A DNA stretch of 64,000 bases from Catonia carolina (lineage: Eukaryota; Arthropoda; Insecta; Hemiptera; Achilidae), in the NCBI GenBank assembly GCA_035578175.1, contig JAQMRL010000001.1, positions 60,225,553-60,289,552 on the forward strand, written 5' to 3'. Positions 47,185 to 56,838 of the stretch are shown here, in pieces. Each line of letters starts with the position of its first letter. The stretch's first letter is position 1. Below the pieces are notes generated by a model, which was not told where the DNA came from, searched no databases, and saw nothing but the letters and a program-made list of their open reading frames with translations. A program made the position numbers and the translations under genes.

Positions 47185-48001
47185 AAAAATCTGGCGTGAA
47201 ACACTCACACAACTTTCTCTTGCCAGTGCAAATAATTAACAATAAACCTAACATTAGTAATAAAACATTAGAAATAAACAAAAAACTAACCTCAATAAAC
47301 ATAACCTTATTTTAATCATGAGTGAAAGACCCAAAATGAAAATAGACCTTAGTTTGACTTAAAGATACGGAAAATCACTCTTTCTCATTAAACTAGGCTC
47401 CGTGGAGAAAAATGCTTTAAGTAAAAGTTGTAGATCTTTTTATTTCCTATAAAATTTATTATATACAGTCGTCGTAAAATGCATAAAATACGGTCGTAAA
47501 ATGCATTCTAAGGCCGAAATCTTAAAAAAATCGATTTTTCACACGTTTTCGTGAGAAAAAAATCAGAAAATCGCAAATTACTGCTAATCACTGCTAATTA
47601 CTGCTAAGCGTTATACAAAAACATGTTTGAAATAAAAGTTGTAGAATTTTACATTCTCTACAACTTTTATTATATAACGTTTTGCGCTAAAATGCATATT
47701 AAAGCCGCAATCTTAAAAAGAAAATGTTTTTACGTAAAAACAGCCTTACGCAGAATTTCAGCAAACATGGCGCCTACTCTATCTTGTAGAGAATAAAAAA
47801 TTGAGTAAACCAGGCGATTTTTAAAAAAATCGTAGGACCAGTTTTTGAGAAAATTGCAAAAAGTGAAAAATTATACGAATAAACTACTACTTCCGGTTGA
47901 CCGATTTTAATGAAAATGTTCGTGTCGGGTCCGGTAGTGGTATGTAACTTAAGTTTCAAGTTTCAAGTTCGTACGATTTTCCGTTCTTGAGATATTCTGT
48001 T

Positions 48002-48002
48002 C

Positions 48003-48043
<41 letters not shown>

Positions 48044-48104
48044 CACGCACGCACGCGCACACACACACGCACACGCACGCGCACGCGCACACACACACAC
48101 ACAC
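48002..48104. repeat. CA microsatellite inside repeat D
   Basis: CA with CGCA/CGCG interruptions, at the same position in repeat D as 26320-26568. Confidence 0.95.
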
Positions 48105-48157
48105 AGACCAATCGCTAAAACCATGTTTTTTGGGTTCAGGGGGTCTGAAAATATATA

Positions 48158-48560
48158 GATCTATAAATTTTTAATCACTATAAATTTTATAGATTTTATA
48201 GATCTATAAATTTTAATTTTATAGATCTATAAAATCATTATTATAAAATTAAATTAAATTAAATTAAATTAATTTAATTAAATTAATTAATTAATTAATT
48301 AATAATTAGTAATTTTATTTTATTTTATTTATTATAAAAATTATTTTATTTTTATTTTATTATAATTATTTTATTTATTTTTATTATTTTATTTTATTTT
48401 ATTTATTTTTATTTAATTATTTTATTTTTATTTTATTATAATTATTTTATTTATTTTTATTTTTTATAATTTTATTTTATTAGTAATTTTTTAATTAGTA
48501 ATTTTTTTAATTTAATTAAATTAAATTAAATTATTTTAAGATCTATAAATCTATTAATTT
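48158..48560. repeat. AT-only low-complexity block
   Basis: About 400 bases almost wholly A and T: ATAGATCTATAAAT palindromic units, then AAATT repeats, then TTTTATTTTATT repeats, closing with AGATCTATAAATCTAT. Only AGATCT sites contribute G and C. Confidence 0.9.
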
Positions 48561-48621
48561 TGTTTAAATCGACATGAAAACAATACTTTCCTTCCTAAAT
48601 ATTCATATAGGCAAGAGAAAG

Positions 48622-48659
48622 TAAAAAAGGGTATTGATTTTAATCAATACCCTTTTTTA
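48622..48659. repeat. Perfect 18-bp-stem hairpin
   Basis: TAAAAAAGGGTATTGATT (48622-48639), TT, then the exact reverse complement (48642-48659). It lies at the right end of repeat D copy 2 and is absent from copy 1. Confidence 0.93.
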
Positions 48660-49135
48660 GCATTTCATTTATTTGTGTCTGTACAACAAATCACAATGAC
48701 AAAGGTGCTGAAGGATAAAAATTATAACATGAATGACATGAGGAAACAGACCACCCATCCATGGAGTTTCTTGGCTTTTATTTTACTAATGGAATTCTGA
48801 ATCAGTGGATATTAGTTATATTACAGTCATCTCAATTGTTTTTTTATTTAAGTAACAATAAATCTCTGTTCCAAGTTCTCTTTAGCCTTTTGGGAGAGTT
48901 GTCCAGTAAAATAACTGAACTAATCGTCTTAATTAGTTTGTTTTTATGTCTAGCTAATTTTCTTTAAAAACGTTAATAGCACTGTTTTATTGTGTTGAAT
49001 ATGCAAGGAACGTTGAAGTCATTGTGAATAGTCTCATTTCGTATGTACCAAGGGGATTTGGTAATAATTCGAAGTACTCTGGATTGACAGGACTGTATCC
49101 TGTATAATCAAGCATATTAAATCAATGCGCTGATG
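48660..49135. other. No gene seen
   Basis: The 68-codon frame at 48761 is hydrophobic by base composition; no domain is recognised. Confidence 0.4.
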
Positions 49136-49262
49136 GTTTTTAAAGTCACATCAGCGTATTGGTTATTATTGACTACTTCGAGTTATAAAACAGTGAATTG
49201 TAATATGAAATGATTTTCAGAACTTAGCTGGGAATCAAATCCGGCACCTTCTACTTTGTAGT
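49136..49262 (-). mobile_element. SINE-B, decayed, minus strand
   Basis: TTTAAAGTCACATCAGCG at the tail side, and CTTAGCTGGGAATCAAATCC as a B-box complement. Confidence 0.6.
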
Positions 49263-49300
49263 CCAGGAGACTGACTTTTTACTGACAAAAAAATTCAGGG

Positions 49301-49420
49301 ACCGCCTCTGTAGTGTAGTTGTCAGTGTGCTGACAAGATAGAAGGTGATGATTTTGATTCCCACCCAGGATCAGGTAATTGTAAACTTAGAACCTATATT
49401 TTTTATTTAGTTAGTATATA
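49301..49420 (+). mobile_element. SINE-B, decayed, plus strand
   Basis: Head ACCGCCTCTGTAGTGTAGTT and a degenerate B box TTTTGATTCCC. It forms an inverted pair with the copy just to the left. Confidence 0.6.
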
Positions 49421-49440
49421 ATATAAAAAAAATGTAATTT

Positions 49441-49652
49441 TATTTTATAAATAGTCACTTATTGTCACCTTCAATATACACTCCTTCTCTATCCCTACAA
49501 TGCTCCATGCAAATTTCCCATTGTTGGAAACAGTGCTAGAAGTCATCTTCTGTCAGCTCCTTCAGGAAACGTGCTGCTTTCTCTTTTACAGCTTCCACAG
49601 ATTCAAATCTTGTCCTTTTTAATGCAGAGTTCACCTTAGGGAACAGGTAGAA
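49441..49652 (-). pseudogene. mariner C-terminus, inverted copy
   Basis: The minus strand reads FYLFPKVNSALKRTRFESVE, KEKAARFLKELTEDDF, a stop, HCFQQWEICMEHCRDREGVY and IEGDNK. It is similar but not identical to 50038-50237, so the two arms have diverged since they were joined or came from two elements. Confidence 0.82.
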
Positions 49653-50237
49653 GATAATAACTTGCAATGAAACGTGGTTTTTTACTTATGATTCGGAAAC
49701 GAAGCGCCAATCCATGCACCGAGAGCCAAAAATTCTCGAATGAGCAAGTCAAAATTTAAAGCAATAATGATTGTTTTTTTTATATCCAAGGGATTGTGTA
49801 CCTTCACTGGGTTCCTGATGGTCAAACAATAAATCAATATTACTACCTTGACGTATCCTTCTTAACTAGGTCAAAGAGTAAGGAAAAAACGCCTCGAAAT
49901 GTGGAAGGAAAAATCATGGGTTCTCCATCAAGACAGTGCGCCAGCTCATTCCGCGTTATCTGTCAAGAGGTTCCTAGCCAAGTACAGCATCTCAGTGTTA
50001 GAACATCCACCTTATTCACCAGATCTTGAACCATGTGACTTTTACCTGTTCCGTAAGGTGAAATCTGCATTAAAAGGGACAAGATTTGAGTCTGTGGAAG
50101 CTGTAAAAGAGAAAGCGGCACGTGTCCTGAAGGAGCTGACAGAAGATGACTTCCAGCACTGTTTCCAACAATGGAAAACTCACATGGAGCGTTGTAGGGA
50201 TAGAGAAGGAGTGTATATTGAAGGTGACAATAAGTGA
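49653..50237 (+). pseudogene. mariner transposase catalytic half, plus strand
   Basis: The frame begins TCNETWFFTYDSETKRQSMH, where the first catalytic Asp (usually CDETW) is Asn, then a stop after EPKILE. IQGIVYLHWVPDGQTINQYY follows and, after a frameshift near 49870, a clean 112-codon frame (49899-50237). That frame holds VLHQDSAPAH (second Asp), HPPYSPDLEPCDFYLF (third Asp, D34D spacing) and VYIEGDNK at the end. Such fragments are often labelled SETMAR-like. It is inactive. Confidence 0.85.
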
Positions 50238-50300
50238 TTATGTATAAAATTAAAATAAAATTTTTTACCACGTCAGTCTCGTTATTTAATAGCCACACCA

Positions 50301-51767
50301 TATATCTTTTATTAAATTTTTATGTAAATAATATTAACTTAGAATATATGATTGTTCAGAACTGAAGGGATATCAGAATCTGCAAATTTTGAAATTATCA
50401 CAATCCAAAACCAGAAGAGATATTTCATAGAACGTTTTTACAATATTATTCAGTTACCTTCACCTACAAAACACAAATGTTCCATGTAATTTATAATTTA
50501 ATTCTAAAGTAATTATATTGGTGATTCAGATTATTGGTTTTCAGATTAGCATTTCACTCAATGAAGTTGTTCGATTCAAACTTACTGTTTTGTATAAAGT
50601 GAAGATTGATTAGTCACCATCAAGGACAGATGATGGTAAATTTAAATTAACTCCCATATTATTATTAATTTAATTTTAACCATAAAGTTATTTCAGTTAT
50701 GTAACTTTGCAATCTGAAAAGTATAGCCAAAGTAATTTCCATTATAATATTTATTGTCAGTAGGAAAGTAATTTTATGCTGAATCTGCTAATTATGGAAG
50801 ATAGAACATGCACATGTGCTAATCAAGGTTTATTTGTAATTCATATCTGCTATTATTTAGAGGCGCATATTGCTATAATTATCATAGTTGCTACACAGAG
50901 TATACTATGCTGAAGTTGAACGCGAATATGGCAGAAACATAAGATTCTTTTTATAGAAGTAAATGCATGATAGTATAGAAGGGATGAAATGGTTGTTTCA
51001 GTACCTTATGAGAATCTGTAAGTAGAAATTTGAAGAAAAAACAAGTTTTGTTTTGTAACCTGAAATATTCTACACCTTCTAAACAAAATAGTGTATTTTT
51101 ATTTTTGAAATTTTGTGTTGATATGAATAAATAACATTACGTAATTAAGTAATACAATCTCAAAAAGTGTACGAAAAATTAAATTTTTACTATATTATTT
51201 TATTAGGTACTTTTTAAGAAAATATTTATTTACAAGAAGAATATTTCGTCTCATTATGTTTCACAACAGTATGCCTATTTATTTTCTTTTAACCAATTTT
51301 AAGATTACGTCAAAGTTTTGAAGTAATCTTTGTTGAAGTTTTGAACTTTGACACAAGATTCCTGCAAATTCCTTTCTTCAATATTTATTTAGGCCTACCT
51401 TAAAAACCGTTAGAGGTATCAAGTTAAAATTTTGGGAGCGTAAAATTTGCATCCATTCTTAATTACTGTTTTAAATCATTTATTACAAAATAACTTGTTT
51501 CTAAAATATGGTGTTGGTAAAATTGAGACATTTTTGCAAACATTTTCAATTTTTTATTATTTATCTCAAACTTCATAAAACAAAAATGAGTAATCTTACT
51601 AGGTATCACAATTATTATAAATGTAATGTACTGATAGATTTCTAGTTTCAATTGGCTACCTGAAATGGTTTTGGAAAAAACAGGTCATTTGTAGTTTCCA
51701 TGTTAACATATGTCTAGCTACCAGTTACGGGTTCCTTTAACACTGCAGAGCTCTAGAGACCTTATTG
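50301..51767. other. AT-rich DNA, no feature seen
   Basis: 1.4 kb without recognised genes or elements. Confidence 0.4.
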
Positions 51768-51769
51768 TA

Positions 51770-52379
51770 CCAGGTCATCGAGAAAGGTTGCATCAATTTT
51801 AAAAAATTACAGTTTAAAAACTACTGAAGATAAAGTCATACATTGTTTTGTTGTGAACAGATAATATTAAAGATTTTTGATGACTGAACTGCAAGTTGAA
51901 CAAATTAAAATGGAAAAAAACATTAAAATAATTTGGCAAGAAGATGGTGCGCCTCCTCATTTCAGTCTCCAGTACGCCATGCCCTCAATGAAAGGTTTCC
52001 TGACCGATGGATCGGTAGGGCCGGTACTACGCTTTGACTTTCGAGGAATCCAGATTCAAGCCCACTTGAATTTTTCTTCTGGGTTTAAGTTAAGAACCAT
52101 GTCTATAAAGAGAAGATTTGAAATGTGAATCTTTTACGACAATGAACTGCTACTGCTGTTGCTTTGGTCACGTTCGATATGACACAGCACAACTGGACAG
52201 AGGTCGACTATCGTTTAGATGTGTGCAAAGTAACTAAAGGTGCTCTAATAGAAACTTATTAAGGTATGTAAAAATACTTTAAAATTTCCTGTTTCCAACA
52301 AAAAAATTCATGACCTTGTTCCAAATAGTTTTTAAACTGTAATTTTTTAAAATGGATGCAACTTTTCTTGATGACCCGG
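51770..52379 (+). mobile_element. Tc1/mariner deletion derivative with 54-bp TIRs, 610 bp
   Basis: The left end CCAGGTCATCGAGAAAGGTT runs on to ...CAGTTTAAAAACTA. The right end is its reverse complement with four mismatches in 54 (CCGGGTCATCAAGAAAAGTT). TA flanks both sides (51768-51769 and 52380-52381). Inside is a fragment of the transposase. Its length (610 bp against ~1.3 kb for intact relatives) shows a large internal deletion. Confidence 0.9.
51877..52260 (+). pseudogene. Tc1/mariner-type transposase fragment
   Basis: The frame reads IKIIWQEDGAPPHFSLQ, holding the second catalytic Asp in a QDGAPPH-like motif. It then diverges from the expected LNERFPDRWIG-type text into AMPSMKGFLTDGSVGPVLRF through a frameshift. 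Near the end another frame gives TFDMTQHNWTEVDYRLDVCK. The first and third catalytic regions are missing or unreadable. Confidence 0.7.
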
Positions 52380-52716
52380 TATTATCCCACCCTTCCTTAT
52401 TCATCCAGAAAGCAGACCACTCCCCTGAATAAGTTTTAGAAGATTACTTACCAAGTCTTTTTGTGGAAGACTACCCTTCAGAATTATTTACCCAAAGATT
52501 GAATACCTATTAGTTAAAGCCTGTATTCAAAGATAATACAGAAAGCAGATTCTTCCCCCCTCTCCACATAGTTTACATATTAGGTCATGAATAACGATCC
52601 CATGTTATAATGTAGGTGTTTCCTAAGGTGACAGTGCCCTTTAAACAGGCCACAACCACCCTGTATCCTCCCTTCACACATAAGAATATAAGATATGATG
52701 CCCATCATTCTCTTGG

Positions 52717-52875
52717 TTGGCCTGTGGTGTAGTGGTCAGCGCAACTGGCTTCTACGCTGAGGTCCAGGGTTCGATTTCCGGTCAGGTCTGGCATTTTTTC
52801 ACCACTCATCTTCATTTGTTATCCTTCTCATCGTCTGCATTAGTGGTAATTGTAAAACAGTCCAAGTCAAAAAAT
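52717..52875 (+). mobile_element. SINE-A variant with different tRNA-like head
   Basis: Head GGCCTGTGGTGTAGTGGTCA (A box) and GGGTTCGATTTCC (B box), then GGTCTGGCATTTTTTCACCA and the SINE-A body CATCGTCTGCATTAGTGGTA, ending AAACAGTCCAAGTCAAAAAA. The head is closer to SINE-B in its GTAGTGGT string, so head exchange between families is possible. Confidence 0.78.
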
Positions 52876-53445
52876 CATTCTCTTACTGTGCAGCAGTTTT
52901 TTTTTTATCCGAGGTGGCGAGAAAACTCATGTTCACTCCCTAACAATGGAGAAGTAGTGTTGGACTCAAATGAGGATGTTCAATTACCTCCCCATCATGA
53001 GTGAGAGAGGGAGTGGCAGCAGTTTGGTTCCAAAATGGTGCACCTTACCAATCCGCTCAGAGATGGCCCAATATGATTTGTTGATTCCCAGATGTGGTTC
53101 TGTGTAATACTGTGTGCTAATAATGTAACTTATTTTCTAATGGTTTATGTTAAATTACACAAGTATTGAACGTATTTGTGTTTATATTTATATTCAGTTG
53201 TAATTTAAAAAATAAAATATTAAGCATTTTTTCTTAGAATATTTATAAATTGCATGTAATTATGCACCATTAAAAATGCAATTATTAAATACTAAAAGAT
53301 AAATTACATCAACATCGAAGTATTATGATGTCTAACTATTAGAAAATTTGCAAGTCATAATTGAATCGATTTTTAATAGTTTTCTTGGTAAAATAAAAAT
53401 GTAAAAAAAATTGTTTGTGTAAGTAATGAAGACATTTAATGTCAC
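52876..53445. other. No gene seen
   Basis: AT-rich sequence between two repeats. Confidence 0.4.
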
Positions 53446-53800
53446 GTGTCTTATGCAGTTGGAGTGTTGATTGAATTCTCTCTAAGTTTAGTCTACAAGT
53501 TCAGTCAAATAAATTACGGTACTGATGTATGTTACCACAGAAGAGGTACAGGTCTATTTAACACTCTAGAAAAAGTGTCCTACCAAAAAATAATGGATTT
53601 AATAGCACAGTCAGCCTCTACATACAGCCAAACTCTGTGATGAATGAAGCAGAGTTTTTGTTTTATAGTTGTTTTTACAAGGCGTGTGACTGTCAAACAG
53701 TTATACTTTCCAACCTAGTGAGGAAGATGTGATAAACCGCTCCATTCTTCATTTTACTCAGAAAAATTGAGTTCAGACTAAACTTCCAACTGTTCATCTA
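53446..53800 (+). repeat. SINE-C copy, highly decayed
   Basis: Landmarks in family order: CAGAAGAGGTACAGGT, ACATACAGCCAAACTCTGTG, ATGAATGAAGCAGAG, CCTAGTGAGGAAGATGTGAT, AAACCGCTCCATTCTTCATT and TTTTACTCAG. It is probably the oldest dispersed copy here. Confidence 0.65.
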
Positions 53801-54892
53801 TCTTACGTTGATGAAGATAATGAAACAAAATTATTTCTTTTTTACTGTGTTTTTTAACATCTACCAGTTTTTTCTAGTACATATGGAGAGATAATATTGC
53901 ACAAAATAAAAATGTTTACAGTTTTTTTGGTGAAAATGTTTTTCACTTCAATGTTTATTCTTTTGCATTGATGAACCCTAGTTTGAAATGTTAATATTAA
54001 ATCATGAACACACTCATACAAAAAAAAATATCTAATTTCCTTCCGAGAAAAAAATATTTATATATTTTCTACTTTTGATATTGTAACAAATATTTTAGAG
54101 TTCCAATCTATTTTACCTAATTTAAGTTAATGTTCATGATAATGTTGATTTTTGCAGTAAAATTAATTTTAACTAAAAGAATGCCTACCACGGTAGCAAG
54201 AAAATGTTTTTGAAATATCTTGACTTCCAATGGTTTTTGAGTAATTTACGTACTTATATACATGAATTGTCTTCTTCTTTTCTTCGTCATTCTCCTCCTC
54301 CTTCTCCTTCAACCTCTCCTTATTTGTATTGGTTTTACTTCCCCTTCTTTCTCTTCTACTCCTTTGGGTGGTACCCCTCAATCACTTTGAAATTCAGTTC
54401 ACACCTACAATCAATTGCAAGCCTATGACAGCTTTTTGCAAGAACCTTTCCAGGGACCCCACCACTAGTTGTACCAAAATTAGGTCAGTGCCCCGTTCGG
54501 GGAACTCTTAGCTACTTTTAACCATTCAGAAAATAATCGGCCCAGAATGTCATTGAAAAACAAGAAATGCTACAATTGAAACCATTTTTTTGTGGCGAGA
54601 AACTTTCTGTTGACGTTTATTGACATTGTTGTGAGTTCAGACAAAAATTGTGTGATTTCATTAAAAACAAAGGTTTTGCTAAATCTGCCATTCTGATAAA
54701 ACTGGCCTAAATTTTTTAATGCTATCAATTAAGATCGTGGCATTTAAGGACGAAAATTCTTCTCCAGGATACAATAGAAGGAAAGGAAGAGACACAATTT
54801 TTGTATGCAGTAATCAATAGTACCAATAATATACTATAAGCTAAAACTTGCATTTATAGAGAAGGCTAAACATATATGAAATCAATGCACCT
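53801..54892. other. No gene seen; pyrimidine-rich tract
   Basis: Bases 54270-54365 are CTT/CTC-rich on the plus strand. The minus frame there (GSKTNTNKERLKEKEEE) is compositional. About 54540-54890 may be further transposase relic linked to the next entry, without readable motifs. Confidence 0.35.
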
Positions 54893-55129
54893 TTGGTAGA
54901 TGATGAGATCAAAGCAACTTTGAAAGGATCAGTGGATAATGAGAAGGATGCTGATGAAGATATCAAGAATAGTGAAAATTTTGAAAAGACATGCCATAGT
55001 GAAGGTTTAAAATTGGTCGAGGGAGCACTGCATTATTCTGAACAACAGAGGATATCTGCAGTAGACGTTCGGCATAAATGTGTTGACTTCGTGATGAAGC
55101 AGTTAAGCGTAGAAACCAAAGTGAAATAA
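54893..55129 (+). pseudogene. Possible pogo/Tigger transposase C-terminus
   Basis: A 78-codon frame. The acidic NEKDADEDIKNSENFEK stretch followed by CHSEGLKLVEGALHYSEQQ and VDFVMKQLSVETKVK resembles the end of pogo/Tigger-type transposases (acidic block, SHSEAL..FE..L.Y.EQ., then R..RD.A). No DDE core was found upstream. The pogo-type MITEs at 13.5 and 22.1 kb make such a source plausible. It could also be an unrelated chance frame. Confidence 0.35.
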
Positions 55130-55230
55130 ATCACAATTTTTTTACCTAGAATATATAAGTTCAATGGTTTTTTTTATTTAAATTTTTCACAATATATTTT
55201 ATCTAGCATTTTATAATTTTTTAACTTTTT

Positions 55231-55399
55231 TATTTATTTAGAGTCGCATCAACTGCTTGGTCATTAGCGACTACGGTGGATTATGTAACATTAACTGTGA
55301 AATTTGGCACATGAAAATTTCCAGACCCTGGCCAGGAATCGAACCCAGGACCTCCGCATGACAGGCCAATGCACTAACCACTACACAACGGAAATGGCC
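55231..55399 (-). mobile_element. SINE-B, minus strand
   Basis: TTTAGAGTCGCATCAACTGC at the tail side, GGCCAGGAATCGAACCCAGG (B-box complement) and AATGCACTAACCACTACACA (A-box region). Confidence 0.8.
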
Positions 55400-55879
55400 T
55401 TTTTAACTATTATCATATCAATATGTTGTAAATAATCATCCATGCAGTTTCAGTTGATAATAGATGCAGTTATACCATTAAACAAAGAGATGTCAATGAT
55501 TACCATTTCAATTCCATAAAACTCAATTTCAGAAACTTGATAATATCTTGGTCCACATTAAGTTAATTTTGTGAGACTGCTGCACTAGAGAATAGAAATA
55601 AGTTGACTGATTAGTGTTGTAATGAAAAACTTAGAAAACATCAGAATAAAATGAAAAAAACCATATTTAAGTGTAAGTTGTTATAGATTACAAAATTTAA
55701 TTTATCCTCAGAAAGAAAGTTATCAGACATTGGTAAATTGAAGAAAAAAGAAGAGCCTACAGTAAAATAATCTGAGAATGTGGGCTGGAAAAACATTCCT
55801 AAAATGTTTAAAATTATTTGATGTTGACTGGCCCTTTATTAAAAAACATTTTGATTTTATGAAAACAATAATAAATGTG
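55400..55879. other. No feature seen
   Basis: AT-rich sequence between two SINE-B copies in opposite orientation. Confidence 0.4.
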
Positions 55880-56036
55880 CCTGCCTCCGTAGCATAGTAG
55901 TAGTGCTAATAAATTACTAACCTACAACACAGAGGTCTCAGGTTCGATTCCCGGCTAGGGTCTCAAAATTTTCACAAGTTAAAACCCACAGTAGTCACTA
56001 ATAACTGAGCTATTGATGTGACTTTAAATACACTAA
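55880..56036 (+). mobile_element. SINE-B, plus strand
   Basis: CCTGCCTCCGTAGCATAGTA head, GGTTCGATTCCCGGCTAGGG with the B box, and tail GTGACTTTAAATACACTAAA. Confidence 0.82.
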
Positions 56037-56681
56037 AAAAAAATAATAATAAATGAAGATCGTAGCGTATGTTAAATGAGCAGAATTACTCATGCTAAAA
56101 TGACCTTAAACTATAAGGTCTTCATCTTTATCAATATTATATAAAGTGACTTTCGTACCCCCTAGTGTGTTAAAGTACAATTAATGTACAATAATAGAAC
56201 GTCAAATCATAACAAATAAAACAAACCGTAATAAATTTGACTGGCTTTATTATCACTTAGATCAATCCAAAAATACAGTATAATTAATGCAAAATATTTT
56301 TATTAATAGAAATTACAGTTTCATTAAAATAATTATCAGTTTCTGAAAATCTTATTCACTTAGTGTGCAATATTTATTAATTAATTTTAAATAACTCATG
56401 GCTATTACACATGTATGTTTTGTATACAATTTTAAACATTTATTCTTGTATTATATTTATATTGGCCTTATTATTATTTCTTAATTTTTTTCTATATTCT
56501 AGTGAATAATACTAATATAATAAGAATTAATACGATTATTTGTTTTCTATTTTTTATGAATACTTTGATTCTTTTTATTATCTTGAAGCAAAAATAAAAG
56601 TTAGCTGTATTAAATTTAAAAAAATATATGCTACAATGGCACAGCAATATTATTTAACAAAATCATTTCTGTAGATAATTT
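56037..56681. other. No feature seen
   Basis: AT-rich sequence. Confidence 0.4.
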
Positions 56682-56838
56682 CTTTCCATGGTGCTGTGGT
56701 TACCATGCTAAACTGTAAAACAGAAGGTCTTGGGTTGGATAGGATCTGAAAATCTATACATATTAAAAATATCGTTCCTCAACTTGTAGTAATTGGCAAT
56801 TACTAAGCTGTGAATGTGACTTTAAAAAAACTAAAAAA
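56682..56838 (+). mobile_element. SINE-B, decayed, plus strand
   Basis: CCATGGTGCTGTGGTTACCA head, degenerate B box GGGTTGGATAGG, and the body and tail with AAGCTGTGAATGTGACTTTA. Confidence 0.65.

Larger units (their letters stand above)
47185..48628 (+). repeat. Unclassified repeat D, copy 2
   Basis: Second copy of 25555-26715, collinear across the CA microsatellite. It is longer because an AT-rich block (48158-48560) sits between GGGTCTGAAAA and AATCGACATGAAAA. Clear sequence divergence shows this is an old dispersed family, not a recent segmental duplication. Confidence 0.75.
49441..50300 (+). mobile_element. mariner remnant with inverted 3' end
   Basis: From about 49653 to 50237 the plus strand encodes the catalytic half of a mariner transposase. 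From 49652 down to 49441 the minus strand encodes its C-terminal end again. The two copies are fused head to head, giving ~200-bp inverted arms about 390 bp apart. Beyond the right arm lies a probable terminal repeat, GTCAGTCTCGTTATTTAATA, ending near CCACACCATATA. No matching terminus was seen on the left. Confidence 0.75.

Noticed and set aside
48622..48659. Bacterial-style terminator (hairpin plus T run)
   Set aside because: The window is a eukaryotic genome with splice sites and SINEs; the resemblance is only structural.
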